A stretch of DNA of 64,000 bases. Source: Ruegeria arenilitoris (GTDB taxonomy: Bacteria; Pseudomonadota; Alphaproteobacteria; Rhodobacterales; Rhodobacteraceae). The notes under the pieces were generated by a model that worked only from the letters and a program-made list of their open reading frames with translations, searched no databases and was not told the DNA's origin. The stretch spans positions 682,001-746,000 of the forward strand of contig NZ_WPYP01000001.1 in NCBI RefSeq assembly GCF_013030985.1. The letters run 5' to 3'. Below, piece by piece: positions 41,042 to 50,019 of this stretch; the first letter of the stretch is position 1, and every line of letters begins with the position of its first letter. The position numbers were made by a program, and so were the translations under genes.

Positions 41042-41956
41042 ATGCAGGCCCCTGACGATTTCAACCCACCCGCCGGCCCAGCCGTTGAACTGCAACCGGG
41101 TTTGCGCCGCATTCTGGCCCCGAATCCGTCGCCCATGACCTATCGCGGGACCAATACCTATCTTTTGGGAACCGGCGATCTGGCGGTGATAGACCCTGGG
41201 CCGCTCAATGATGCGCATCTGGGGGCGATTCTGGACGCCGTGCAGCCCGGCCAGCGCATCAGCCATATCATCGTCACCCACAGCCATCTGGACCACTCGC
41301 CACTGGCGCGCCCACTGGCCGAGCGCACCGGCGCGCCGGTTCTGGCCTTTGGCGGACCCGAGGCCGGGCGCAGCGCGGTGATGACAGAATTGGCGCAAGG
41401 CGGGTTGGCGGGCGGCGGCGAAGGCATCGACACCGCTTTCCGCCCGGATGTCGAGCTGCCCGACGGCGCGCAGATCACCGGCGATGGCTGGCAGCTTGAG
41501 GTGATTCACACCCCCGGGCACCTGGGCAACCACATCGCTTTGGGCTGGGGCGAGGTCTGTTTCACCGGCGATCACGTCATGGGTTGGGCCAGCTCACTGG
41601 TCTCACCCCCGGACGGAGACCTGACGGACTTCATGGCTGCTTGCCATCGCCTGCGGACGCGCGATTGGTCGGTGTTCCACTCCGGTCACGGTGCCCCGAT
41701 TCCCGACCCCGCCGCGCGGCTGGACTGGCTGATCAATCACCGCCTGACGCGCGAAGCACAGATTCTGTCGGCCCTCGATGATCAACCGGGCACCGCACGT
41801 GATCTGGCCGAACGCATCTATGTGGAAACTCCAGCTGCGCTTTTGCCAGCCGCTGAAAGAAACGTTTTCGCGCATCTGATTGATCTGCTTGGAAAATCGA
41901 TGGTCGCCACAGATGGATCGCTATCCGCCACGACCCGTTTTCACAGGCAAGCCTGA
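41042..41956 (+). CDS. metallo-beta-lactamase-fold hydrolase (LACTB2-like)
   Basis: A 304-residue protein with the metal-binding THSHLDH motif (H80, H82, D84, H85), VIHTPGHLGNHIALG and FTGDHVMGWASSLVSPPDG, followed by a C-terminal winged-helix-like region. This is the layout of LACTB2-type MBL hydrolases, some of which cleave RNA; the substrate here is unknown. A promoter for the first tRNA-Asn begins within 40 bases of its stop. Confidence 0.85.
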   Translation: MQAPDDFNPPAGPAVELQPGLRRILAPNPSPMTYRGTNTYLLGTGDLAVIDPGPLNDAHLGAILDAVQPGQRISHIIVTHSHLDHSPLARPLAERTGAPVLAFGGPEAGRSAVMTELAQGGLAGGGEGIDTAFRPDVELPDGAQITGDGWQLEVIHTPGHLGNHIALGWGEVCFTGDHVMGWASSLVSPPDGDLTDFMAACHRLRTRDWSVFHSGHGAPIPDPAARLDWLINHRLTREAQILSALDDQPGTARDLAERIYVETPAALLPAAERNVFAHLIDLLGKSMVATDGSLSATTRFHRQA

Positions 41957-41995
41957 GCGCGCGGAACTTTTTTGGGAAAACGTCACATTCCCCTC

Positions 41996-42024
41996 TGGAC
42001 GGCGAAAATCCGGGTTGTTATACG
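41996..42024 (+). promoter_or_regulatory. promoter of tRNA-Asn copy 1
   Basis: -35 TGGACG (41996-42001), 17-base spacer, -10 TATACG (42019-42024), ending 9 bases before the tRNA. The same elements with the same spacing precede copy 2. Confidence 0.6.
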
Positions 42025-42033
42025 CCCCTCAGT

Positions 42034-42108
42034 TCCGGCGTAGCTCAGCGGTAGAGCAGTTGACTGTTAATCAATTGGTCGTAGGTTCGATCCCTACCGC
42101 CGGAGCCA
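42034..42108 (+). tRNA. tRNA-Asn (anticodon GTT), copy 1
   Basis: A 75-base cloverleaf: acceptor TCCGGCG/CGCCGGA, anticodon stem around ACTGTTAAT (anticodon GTT), T-loop GGTTCGATCC, encoded CCA. Identical in all 75 bases to the copy at 43273-43347. Confidence 0.95.
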
Positions 42109-42322
42109 AAATCCTCCATTGGATACTCAGTTTTTTTTCGCAGAATACGATTGTCTTGCGTAAGGTTTTTTGGAGAAACAACCCGTAAACCGACCTTCTG
42201 TGCGTCACCCACTTTGGGTATGAGTTCATACTAATCGACAGGCGGCACTCATGTGCGTTTCACGATAGCCTACTTACTGGAAAAGCCTATTCAAATTCAG
42301 AAAAACGCCTGAGGTATCCGCC

Positions 42323-42922
42323 CTAGGGCATTGATAACAAACGAATGATACGAATAAGCTTCTCAGCCGGAATCTGAAGGGGTTCTACTTTGAATATCGC
42401 CATACGACCAACAAGTTCGGGCTTATTCAGGAATTCCTCAATAACTTGCATTCGCGGACGATCTCCGTAGTCGTCAAACAAAAGCGTTACGGGGCGTTTA
42501 ATACTGAATGCTGTAGCCAAAGCACAACCAACTCGGAAACGACCATCGACCAGAACGACATCAGGGTGCTTGAACCCTTCACTTTGCCAAATTGACAAAG
42601 GGTACCTTGGATACAAATCCGCCCTGTCACGGTTTGCGGGAAAACCCCATTTTTTGGTTTGGCCGATATTTACCCACGAAATGCTGACCTCAGTTCCTGT
42701 GTTGGGTGGATTTTCCTGAAACCAACGTCGCATTTTGCGGGCCCATCTCCGGTCGCTTTCGACACTAAAAACAGTTTTTGCCTCCATCTCTGCGGCCACC
42801 ACGGTTGAGCCGCCCGACCCGTATTCAAGGATGACAGAAGCCCCCTCGTAATGTTCGCGAAGGGCTTGTTGGGCATCTTCAGGCATGGTCAAAACAGGTT
42901 TTTCGATTTCAGCTGTTTTCAA
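42323..42922 (-). CDS. putative class I SAM-methyltransferase-like protein
   Basis: A 199-residue protein with a Rossmann-like motif I (VILEYGSGGSTVVAAEMEAK) followed by an acidic end of beta-2 (VFSVESDRRWARKM), and a later PDVVLVDGRFRVGCALATAF resembling motifs near a methyltransferase active site. The fold assignment is moderate; the substrate is unknown. It begins with TTG, supported by a good ribosome-binding site (GGAG, 6 bases ahead). AT-rich codon use and its place between tRNA-Asn copies suggest horizontal acquisition. Confidence 0.65.
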   Translation of the reverse strand: MKTAEIEKPVLTMPEDAQQALREHYEGASVILEYGSGGSTVVAAEMEAKTVFSVESDRRWARKMRRWFQENPPNTGTEVSISWVNIGQTKKWGFPANRDRADLYPRYPLSIWQSEGFKHPDVVLVDGRFRVGCALATAFSIKRPVTLLFDDYGDRPRMQVIEEFLNKPELVGRMAIFKVEPLQIPAEKLIRIIRLLSMP

Positions 42923-43232
42923 TTCGCTCTCCAGATTCCTTAGCGATTTACACCTGACGCCAAAGCGCTAGCCAAATGGCAGGTCTTCGAATTTTTATAC
43001 TGCAAATCATCCCGCCACAATGAAAGCAACTGGAGTATTTTTCGGGCCTATGCCGAGTGTTTGGCGCCAAGGGCGGTTACTGGCCAAACATAAAGCAACC
43101 CAAGGTCTTCCAGGGTGTTTGGTTGTTCCAATACTCCACTCGACACAGTCTTCGAATGTGATCTCGAGCGTGGCTGCAAGGACGCAGATTTTCGGCTGGG
43201 GAACTTTTCCTAAAAAATTTTGAGACCCGCTC

Positions 43233-43261
43233 TGGACGCCGCAGAAACAGGTTGCTATACG
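43233..43261 (+). promoter_or_regulatory. promoter of tRNA-Asn copy 2
   Basis: -35 TGGACG (43233-43238), 17-base spacer, -10 TATACG (43256-43261), same as copy 1; blocks such as GGAACTTTT and CTCTGGACG are also shared further upstream. Confidence 0.6.
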
Positions 43262-43272
43262 GCGCGAACCGT

Positions 43273-43347
43273 TCCGGCGTAGCTCAGCGGTAGAGCAGTT
43301 GACTGTTAATCAATTGGTCGTAGGTTCGATCCCTACCGCCGGAGCCA
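43273..43347 (+). tRNA. tRNA-Asn (anticodon GTT), copy 2
   Basis: A 75-base cloverleaf with encoded CCA, identical to copy 1. It ends 19 bases before the stop of the convergent acyl-CoA ligase gene. Confidence 0.95.
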
Positions 43348-43366
43348 TATCCCCTTGTTTTAAAGA

Positions 43367-44986
43367 TCAGCCCGTCAAGGCGCCTTCGAAATCCGCACGC
43401 AGATTTCGTTTCAGGACCTTCCCCGTAGCGTTCAAGGGCAACGCATCGACAAACACCACTTTATCCGGCACCTGCCAATTGGCGATCTTGCCGTCGTAGA
43501 ACGCCAGAATCTCTTCTTCGGTCGGCTCTTCCCCTTCGGCTTTGACCGCGACCAACAAGGGGCGTTCGTCCCATTTCGGATGCGGCACGCCAACAACAGC
43601 AGCCGTCGCCAGTTTGGGATGTGCGACGGCGATGTTTTCCAACTCAACCGAACTGATCCACTCACCCCCGGATTTGATGATGTCTTTCGAGCGGTCGCGG
43701 ATGGTCATGTACCCGTCGGGGTTCAGCGTGACCACGTCTCCGGTGGCAAACCAGCCATCCTGCAACAACTCCTGATCCTGCATCTTGAAATAGCTGTCCA
43801 GCACCCAGTACCCGCGCACCAAAAGATCGCCCTGAGTTTCGCCATCATGCGGCAGGTCATTGCCGTCATCGTCCACGATCTTCAACTCGACACCATAACA
43901 CGGCCGCCCCTGGCATTCCCTGAGCCTGTGCTGCTCGTCCACTGGCAGGTCGCGGTGTTTGGCCAAGGGCTGGTTTGCAGTGCCCAGCGGGCTCATCTCG
44001 CTCATGCCCCAGGCGTGGACGGTGTCTACCCCATAAGTTTCGCGGAAGGTTTCGATCATCGACGGCGGGCACGCGGCCCCGCCGATAACCGTGCGTTCAA
44101 GACTGGCAAGCGTAGTGCCGGACTGCGCGGCATAGGCCAACAGCCCCTGCCAGATTGTCGGCACTCCCAAGGCCAGGGTAACGCCATATGTATCGATCAG
44201 CTTCACCAAAGCCTCACCATGCAGGTCCGGCCCCGGCAGCACCAAGCGAGAGCCCGACATGGCGCAGGCATAGGGCGACCCCCAGGCATTCACATGGAAC
44301 ATCGGGACCACGGGCATCACCACGTCCATCGCCGAGAACCCGATCACATCACGGGTGTTCGACCCGAAACTGTGCAGCACAGTCGAGCGGTGCGAATACA
44401 GCACCCCCTTGGGATTGCCGGTCGTGCCCGAGGTGTAGCACAGGCTGGACGCGGTGTTTTCGTCAAAGCTGGGCCATTGAAAGGTCGCATCGCCGGTTTC
44501 GATCAGTTCGTCATAGAATTGAACACCGGGGATCTGGGTAACCGCGTCTTCATTCCGCGGCCCCATCAGGACGAAATGTTGTACTTCGGTCAGATGCTCC
44601 TGCAACGCCGCAACCAACGGGATAAAGGTCGCGTCAAAGAACAGCACCCGATCCTGCGCGTGGTTGATGATATAGGTCAGCTGCTCGGGGAACAGGCGCG
44701 GGTTGACCGTGTGACAGACGAACCCTGCGCCCGACGTGGCAAAATAAACCTCAAGATGCCGCCGGTTATTCCACGCCAGGGTCCCGACCCGCGCCTGTGG
44801 CTCCAACCCCAGTTTAGTCAGCGCCGAGGCCAGTTTTCGCGCGTTGACCGCAATTTCTGCCCAGTTTGTCTCGGTCACCGAACCATCGGTTTCAACCGAA
44901 TGAACCTCGGTTTGACCATGGTATTTGTCGGCGTGATTGATCAGCGACGAGATCAGCAAAGGCTGCGTCATCATCTGTCCCAGCAT
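43367..44986 (-). CDS. acyl-CoA ligase, DmdB-like (3-methylmercaptopropionate-CoA ligase)
   Basis: A 539-residue AMP-forming ligase: P-loop TSGTTGNPKGVLYSHRSTVLH, AWGMSEMSPLGT, GDVVTLNPDGYMTIRDRSKD, KSGGEWISSVELE and a C-terminal catalytic lysine in NATGKVLKRNLR. The start MLGQMMTQPLLISSLINHAD and the length agree with the roseobacter DmdB enzymes that activate 3-methylmercaptopropionate in DMSP demethylation, though a medium-chain acyl-CoA ligase role is equally possible. No dmdA, dmdC or dmdD is nearby. ATG at 44986 follows GGGAGG at 6-base spacing; an ATG at 44992 is too close to it. Confidence 0.8.
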   Translation of the reverse strand: MLGQMMTQPLLISSLINHADKYHGQTEVHSVETDGSVTETNWAEIAVNARKLASALTKLGLEPQARVGTLAWNNRRHLEVYFATSGAGFVCHTVNPRLFPEQLTYIINHAQDRVLFFDATFIPLVAALQEHLTEVQHFVLMGPRNEDAVTQIPGVQFYDELIETGDATFQWPSFDENTASSLCYTSGTTGNPKGVLYSHRSTVLHSFGSNTRDVIGFSAMDVVMPVVPMFHVNAWGSPYACAMSGSRLVLPGPDLHGEALVKLIDTYGVTLALGVPTIWQGLLAYAAQSGTTLASLERTVIGGAACPPSMIETFRETYGVDTVHAWGMSEMSPLGTANQPLAKHRDLPVDEQHRLRECQGRPCYGVELKIVDDDGNDLPHDGETQGDLLVRGYWVLDSYFKMQDQELLQDGWFATGDVVTLNPDGYMTIRDRSKDIIKSGGEWISSVELENIAVAHPKLATAAVVGVPHPKWDERPLLVAVKAEGEEPTEEEILAFYDGKIANWQVPDKVVFVDALPLNATGKVLKRNLRADFEGALTG

Positions 44987-45117
44987 GGGCATCCTCCCTT
45001 TGGTGGCCCCGCCTCCGTGTGGCGGCACCAATTATTGCCGTTCCCGGTTTTCACGACTGCCCGGGTTGTTAAGGCTATTGCTTGGGGGAAATCCTGCCAA
45101 TCATTTAATTTTCTGAC

Positions 45118-45152
45118 AATAAAAGAATGCGGCCTGCCGTTGCGGCAGGCCG
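45118..45152 (-). terminator. terminator-like hairpin after pgi
   Basis: A 9-bp perfect stem (CGGCCTGCC / GGCAGGCCG) with a 5-base loop at 45130-45152. On the minus strand it is followed by a T-rich run (ATTCTTTTATT), so it would end the zwf-pgl-pgi transcript 16 bases past the pgi stop. Confidence 0.6.
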
Positions 45153-45167
45153 TGGGTTTACCCGGAC

Positions 45168-46778
45168 CTAATCCCGGTGACGCATCGCGTAGGCGACCAA
45201 CGCCGCGGTCGAGCCGTCCTTGCCCTCCGCGTTTTCCTCACCATCCACAATTGGGCCAAGCGAAGTTGCCAGCTCCTTGCCCAGTTCCACGCCCCACTGG
45301 TCGAATGAGTTGATCCCCAGCAACACCCCTTCGACAAACACGCGGTGCTCATACATGGCAATGATCTGGCCCAGCACAAATGGTGTCAGCTTCGGATAGA
45401 TCAGGGTCGAGGACGGCCGGTTGCCCGGGAACACGCGGTGGCGGGCCTGACGTTCCAACTCGTCGCCCTGCAGGCCTTTGTCGGCCATGCGCTGCCGGGC
45501 CTCGTCCAGTGAACGGCCGCGCATCAGTGCCTCTGACTGGGCCAGGCAATTGGCCAGAAGCAGGCGGTGGTGGTGGGCCAGTTCGGGCTCATGCCCTTCG
45601 GCGGCGACCATGAACTCGCAGGGGATCACATCGGTGCCCTGATGGATCAGTTGATAAAACGCGTGCTGACCATTGGTGCCGGGTTCACCCCAAACCACCG
45701 GACCAGAGGGCATGGTCAGCGAACTGCCATCCATCGCGACGGACTTGCCGTTCGATTCCATCTCAAGCTGTTGGAAATAAGCCGGCAGGCGCAACAGGCG
45801 TTGGTCATAAGGCAGAACCGCGCGGCTGGTGCAGCCCAAAACCTGCCGATGCCAGATGCCAACCAAGGCCAGCATCACCGGCATGTTTTCAGCCCAGTTC
45901 GCGGCCCGGAAATGCACATCCATCGCCTCCCCGCCGCGCAGGAAGGCGTCGAAGGCATTGGAACCCACAGCGATCATCACCGGCAGACCCACAGGCCCCC
46001 AGACCGAGTAGCGCCCACCGACCCAATCGGCAAAGCCAAACACGCGATCTTCGGGGATGCCGAAGGATTCGGTCTTGTCCACGGCGCTGGACACAGCGGC
46101 AAACTGCATGGCAGGATCGCCTCCGCCATCCACCATCCACGCCCGCGCGGTACGGGCGTTGGTCATGGTCTCGATGGTGGTGAAGGTCTTGGACGCCACG
46201 ATCACCAGCGTCCGCGTTGGATCAAGCTGGCGCAGCGTATCGGCGATATGGGCGCCGTCCACATTGGACACATAGTGCAGCCGCGGGCCGTCGTGATACG
46301 GGGCCAATGCATGGGTTGCCATAACCGGCCCCAGATCGGAACCGCCAATGCCGATATTCACCACATCGGTAAAACTGCCCCCTGCCCCGATGATCGCGCC
46401 GCCGCGCACCTCTTCGGCAAAGACCCGCATCCGCTGCAACGTGTCCAGCACGTCGGGCATCACGTCCAGACCGTCAACCTCGACCGGGCCGCCGTCCAGA
46501 TTACGCAGCGCCGTATGCAGCACAGCACGCCCTTCGGTCTCGTTGATTTTTTCGCCTGAGAACATCGCCTCGCGCCGTTCGGCCAGTCCGGCCGCATCGC
46601 ACAGCTGGATCAGAGCGTCCCGGATATCCGCGTCAATCCGAGTTTTCGAGTAGTCAAACAGCAGATCACCGGTCGAGGCCGAGAACGCCCCGGCCCGGTT
46701 CGCATCGCCGTCAAACAGGCCAAGGATGGTCTGATCTTTCCGTTCGTCGGCCAGGGCGGAGAGTCTGTCCAGTTGCAT
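45168..46778 (-). CDS. pgi: glucose-6-phosphate isomerase
   Basis: Interconverts glucose-6-phosphate and fructose-6-phosphate. The 536-residue protein has [50 protein letters not shown], the EMESNGKSV segment and [10 protein letters not shown]. Start given as ATG at 46778; a GTG one codon earlier is also possible. Third gene of zwf-pgl-pgi, 5-8 bases after pgl. In roseobacters, which mostly use the Entner-Doudoroff route, it probably feeds gluconeogenic fructose-6-phosphate back to glucose-6-phosphate. Confidence 0.96.
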   Translation of the reverse strand: MQLDRLSALADERKDQTILGLFDGDANRAGAFSASTGDLLFDYSKTRIDADIRDALIQLCDAAGLAERREAMFSGEKINETEGRAVLHTALRNLDGGPVEVDGLDVMPDVLDTLQRMRVFAEEVRGGAIIGAGGSFTDVVNIGIGGSDLGPVMATHALAPYHDGPRLHYVSNVDGAHIADTLRQLDPTRTLVIVASKTFTTIETMTNARTARAWMVDGGGDPAMQFAAVSSAVDKTESFGIPEDRVFGFADWVGGRYSVWGPVGLPVMIAVGSNAFDAFLRGGEAMDVHFRAANWAENMPVMLALVGIWHRQVLGCTSRAVLPYDQRLLRLPAYFQQLEMESNGKSVAMDGSSLTMPSGPVVWGEPGTNGQHAFYQLIHQGTDVIPCEFMVAAEGHEPELAHHHRLLLANCLAQSEALMRGRSLDEARQRMADKGLQGDELERQARHRVFPGNRPSSTLIYPKLTPFVLGQIIAMYEHRVFVEGVLLGINSFDQWGVELGKELATSLGPIVDGEENAEGKDGSTAALVAYAMRHRD

Positions 46779-46783
46779 CACGT

Positions 46784-47455
46784 CTACTCCGCCCAGTGAA
46801 CCGTCATGCCACTGAGCACCGCCGCAATGGGGGCCTCTTCCGGTGGCAGGGACATGGCCTGATTCAGCGCATCGCGCTTGGCCGCCCCAAAGATGATCAG
46901 ATGTTTCGACAAGGCGCCGTCCAGCACCGGAGCGGTCAGCGTGATCCGCGGTTCCGGCTGTACGTCAGTCCGCGCCACCGCCAGCGGGCGCGCATGGCTG
47001 TCCAGCGCAGCCTCAAGCCCATCCATGCCCGGGAACAGGGACGCGGTGTGCATGTCCTCGCCCATCCCCAGCACGACAACCGACAAGGGGCGGATCGGCG
47101 CAATCAGGCTTTCGAGTTCGGGCAGCACATCCTCCGGCTCTTCGCCGGGAACATAAAGGGGGATGTACTGCGCTGCCGCGGCGCGGTTGGTCAGCAACCG
47201 CTCCCGGATCAGGCGTTCGTTCGAACGCTCATGGTCGCCGGGCACACAGCGTTCATCGGTGGGCAGAACCCGCACCCGGTCCCATTCCAGATTTGCAGCG
47301 CACAGGACGTCAAAAACCGGGCCGGGCGTGGTGCCTCCCGGAACCGCCATCGAGACCACGTCATGATGCAGCAAGGCCGATTCCAGCTCGCCCGCCAACT
47401 CGTTTGCAACGTCGATGGCCAGCATATCCCTGTCGGCGTATTCTTGTAGTTTCAT
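46784..47455 (-). CDS. pgl: 6-phosphogluconolactonase
   Basis: Hydrolyses 6-phosphogluconolactone to 6-phosphogluconate. The 223-residue protein of the DevB/SOL type shows [38 protein letters not shown], and [15 protein letters not shown]. The ATG overlaps the zwf stop (ATGA). Confidence 0.95.
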   Translation of the reverse strand: MKLQEYADRDMLAIDVANELAGELESALLHHDVVSMAVPGGTTPGPVFDVLCAANLEWDRVRVLPTDERCVPGDHERSNERLIRERLLTNRAAAAQYIPLYVPGEEPEDVLPELESLIAPIRPLSVVVLGMGEDMHTASLFPGMDGLEAALDSHARPLAVARTDVQPEPRITLTAPVLDGALSKHLIIFGAAKRDALNQAMSLPPEEAPIAAVLSGMTVHWAE

Positions 47456-48900
47456 GGGTTTATCCCTTGCCAGCGGCGACCGTCTCGTTTCATCAGCAGC
47501 TCGGCGTCGCCCGGGCCTGTGCTGCCACTTTCATAGGGTTTGGGGACATCTCCGCGCGCCTGCCAGCCCGCGATGATCGGGTCGGTCCAGGCCCAGGCGG
47601 CCTCGACCTCATCCCCCCGCATGAACAGGGTCTGGTTACCGCGGATCACATCCATCACCAGTCGTTCATAAGCGTCTGGCGGGTCCTGATTTTCCGGTCC
47701 CAGCGCCTCGGCAAAACTCATGTCCAGGGGCACGTCAACCAGACGCATACCACCCGGACCCGGCTCTTTGATCGTCACCTTCAGCGTGATGCCTTCATTG
47801 GGTTGCAGACGGATCGACAACACGTTGGCATGGCGCCCGGCATCTGCGCCAAAAATCGAATGCGGCGCATCCTTGAACATCACGTTGATCACCGAGGACC
47901 GCGCCACCAACCGCTTGCCCGTGCGCAGATAGAACGGCGTGCCCGCCCACCGCCAATTACTGATATGCGCCTTCAGCGCCACATAGCTTTCGGTCGTTGA
48001 TCGCGGGTTACCCACGACCTCGCGATAGCTGGGGCCGTCGCCTTCAAACTGGCCGCGTACGATATGATGCGGCTCAACCGGGTCCAGCGCACGGATCACT
48101 TTCAGCTTTTCATCACGCACCGCATCCGGGTCGAACTTGGCCGGAGGCTCCATCGCGATCAGACAGAGCAGTTGCATCAGGTGGTTCTGCATCATGTCGC
48201 GCATGGCACCCGCGCGATCATAATACTCCTCGCGTCCGTCGATACCAACGGATTCGGCAACCGTAATCTGGATGTGATCCACGTATTGGCTGTTCCACAA
48301 CGGCTCGAACAGCATATTGCCGAACCGCACGGCCATCAAGTTCTGGACGGTTTCCTTGCCCAGGTAGTGATCAATCCGGTAAATCTGTCCTTCGGAGAAA
48401 TGCCTGGCCAGCGTTGCATTCAACGCCCGGGCGCTTTCCAGATCGTGACCGAAGGGTTTTTCCACGACAATGCGCGTCTGCTTGGTCGCCAGCTTGTGCG
48501 ACTTGATGCTTTCGGCCAATGGACCAAACAGGCGCGGTCCGACCGAGAAATAGAACGCCCGCACCCTATCGACGGTCAGCTTTTCCGCCAGCAGGTCCCA
48601 CCCCTCATCCGACAGCGCGTCCAAAGGAACATAGTCCACCCGCTGAAGGAACGTGCTCAGCGCATCGGCGTCCTGACACTGCTTAGCCGCGTGAGTGCGC
48701 AACGATTCGGCGACGATATCCCGGAACGCATCCCGGTCGTAAACCGCGCGGGCGGCACCAATGATCTGCACGTCATCGGGCCATTGCCCCGAGCAGAACC
48801 TTCGGAACAGCGCCGGAAGGATCTTGCGTTGCGCAAGATCGCCGGTACTGCCGAAAATGACCAGATCGAACGGGTCAACGGGTATGACACGAGAAACCAT
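47452..48900 (-). CDS. zwf: glucose-6-phosphate 1-dehydrogenase
   Basis: Oxidises glucose-6-phosphate to the 6-phospholactone, reducing NAD(P). The 482-residue protein has the cofactor motif VIFGSTGDLAQRKILPALF, the substrate-binding EKPFGHDLESA and active-site RIDHYLGKETVQNLMAVRF. First gene of zwf-pgl-pgi, reading into the Entner-Doudoroff pathway. A LacI-type palindrome lies 37 bases upstream. Confidence 0.96.
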   Translation of the reverse strand: MVSRVIPVDPFDLVIFGSTGDLAQRKILPALFRRFCSGQWPDDVQIIGAARAVYDRDAFRDIVAESLRTHAAKQCQDADALSTFLQRVDYVPLDALSDEGWDLLAEKLTVDRVRAFYFSVGPRLFGPLAESIKSHKLATKQTRIVVEKPFGHDLESARALNATLARHFSEGQIYRIDHYLGKETVQNLMAVRFGNMLFEPLWNSQYVDHIQITVAESVGIDGREEYYDRAGAMRDMMQNHLMQLLCLIAMEPPAKFDPDAVRDEKLKVIRALDPVEPHHIVRGQFEGDGPSYREVVGNPRSTTESYVALKAHISNWRWAGTPFYLRTGKRLVARSSVINVMFKDAPHSIFGADAGRHANVLSIRLQPNEGITLKVTIKEPGPGGMRLVDVPLDMSFAEALGPENQDPPDAYERLVMDVIRGNQTLFMRGDEVEAAWAWTDPIIAGWQARGDVPKPYESGSTGPGDAELLMKRDGRRWQGINP

Positions 48901-48936
48901 GTGTTTTCCCTACCTTACCCCTGCGGTCATGTCTAA

Positions 48937-48950
48937 TGTTAGCGCAACCA
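48937..48950. promoter_or_regulatory. LacI-family-type operator upstream of zwf
   Basis: TGTTAGCGCAACCA, an imperfect palindrome with the central CG of LacI-family sites (half-sites TGTTAGCG and, on the other strand, TGGTTGCG). In Rhodobacter, zwf-type genes are controlled by the LacI-family regulator CceR, which makes it the first candidate. Assigned by motif only. Confidence 0.45.
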
Positions 48951-49065
48951 TTTTTTGACTTTTTTTTCGATCATCAAAACTCTGTCAGGTCTGACCTGTC
49001 GCCCTTAACTAACCAGTGTTGAAGCGCTAAGTCAGCACTGAGACAGCAAAGAACCGGATACCGGA

Positions 49066-50019
49066 ATGAAAGACAACGCCCCTCAAAGCGCCAATATCGG
49101 CAAGTTTCAGGACAAATTGGTGACAGCTGATGGGCAGACGCGGGCCTCGGTGCCGCTCAGCAACCCCGAGACGCTTTGGTTCAACACCGGAACCCTGTGC
49201 AACATAGAGTGCCTCAACTGCTATATCGACAGCAGCCCAACGAATGACGCACTGGTCTATATTACCGCCGATGAGGTGCGGGATTACCTGGATCAGATCA
49301 ACGCCCGCGACTGGCCGGTGCGTGAGATCGGGTTTACTGGCGGTGAGCCCTTCATGAACCCCCAGATGATCGACATGACCCGCGCCTGCCTTGAGCGCGG
49401 GTACGAGGTATTGATCCTGACCAATGCGATGCAGCCGATGATGCGCCGCAGGGTGCAAGACGGTCTGGTGCAACTGCAACGCGACTTTGGCGACAAGTTG
49501 ACGCTGCGAATCTCGGTCGATCACCACCGGCCCGAATTGCATGACGAAGAGCGCGGCAAAGGCAGTTTCGCCAAGACCCTGACCGGAATGGAATGGCTGC
49601 GTGACCATGGGTTCAACATGGCCGTCGCCGGGCGCACAGTCTGGGGCGACACCGACGCCGAAAGCCGCGCCGGATACGCCGCTTTTTTTGCAAAACACAG
49701 ATTCCAGATCGACGCGCAAAACCCGGGTCAGACCGTTCTGTTCCCCGAGATGGATGAAACTGTCGAAGTCCCCGAAATCACCACTGCCTGCTGGGGCATC
49801 CTGAACAAATCTCCTGACGCCGTGATGTGCGCCAGCGCCCGCATGGTCGTGAAACGCAAGGGCGCGGACCGTCCGGCGGTTCTGGCCTGCACCCTGCTGC
49901 CTTACGCGCCCGAATTCGAGATGGGGCACACCCTGGCCGAAGCCGAAGCGGACGTTCACCTGAACCACCCGCATTGCGCGAAATTCTGTGTGTTAGGTGG
50001 AGCCAGTTGCTCGGGCTGA
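49066..50019 (+). CDS. radical SAM protein with C-terminal cysteine cluster
   Basis: A 317-residue radical SAM enzyme with C45-x3-C49-x2-C52 (GTLCNIECLNCYI) and IGFTGGEPFMNP as the SAM-binding GGEP motif. The C-terminal 70 residues carry further cysteines (ACWGILNKS, VLACTLLPY, HPHCAKFCVLGGASC), resembling a SPASM-like auxiliary iron-sulfur site. No peptide substrate gene is evident nearby and the function is unknown. Its stop codon abuts the stop of the SYLF gene on the other strand. Confidence 0.85.
   Translation: MKDNAPQSANIGKFQDKLVTADGQTRASVPLSNPETLWFNTGTLCNIECLNCYIDSSPTNDALVYITADEVRDYLDQINARDWPVREIGFTGGEPFMNPQMIDMTRACLERGYEVLILTNAMQPMMRRRVQDGLVQLQRDFGDKLTLRISVDHHRPELHDEERGKGSFAKTLTGMEWLRDHGFNMAVAGRTVWGDTDAESRAGYAAFFAKHRFQIDAQNPGQTVLFPEMDETVEVPEITTACWGILNKSPDAVMCASARMVVKRKGADRPAVLACTLLPYAPEFEMGHTLAEAEADVHLNHPHCAKFCVLGGASCSG

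Larger units (their letters stand above)
42109..43272. other. 1.16-kb AT-rich islet between duplicated tRNA-Asn genes
   Basis: The stretch between the two identical tRNA-Asn genes is visibly richer in A and T than its surroundings. It holds one supported gene (the methyltransferase-like frame, 42323-42922, minus strand). The 214 bases before it and 350 bases after it (42923-43272) hold no convincing gene; a plus-strand frame at 43020-43223 looks spurious. The last 75 bases repeat the promoter region of copy 1. Confidence 0.6.

Noticed and set aside
43020-43223. 67-codon plus-strand frame in the tRNA-Asn islet
   Set aside because: No recognisable protein features and no ribosome-binding site; probably chance.
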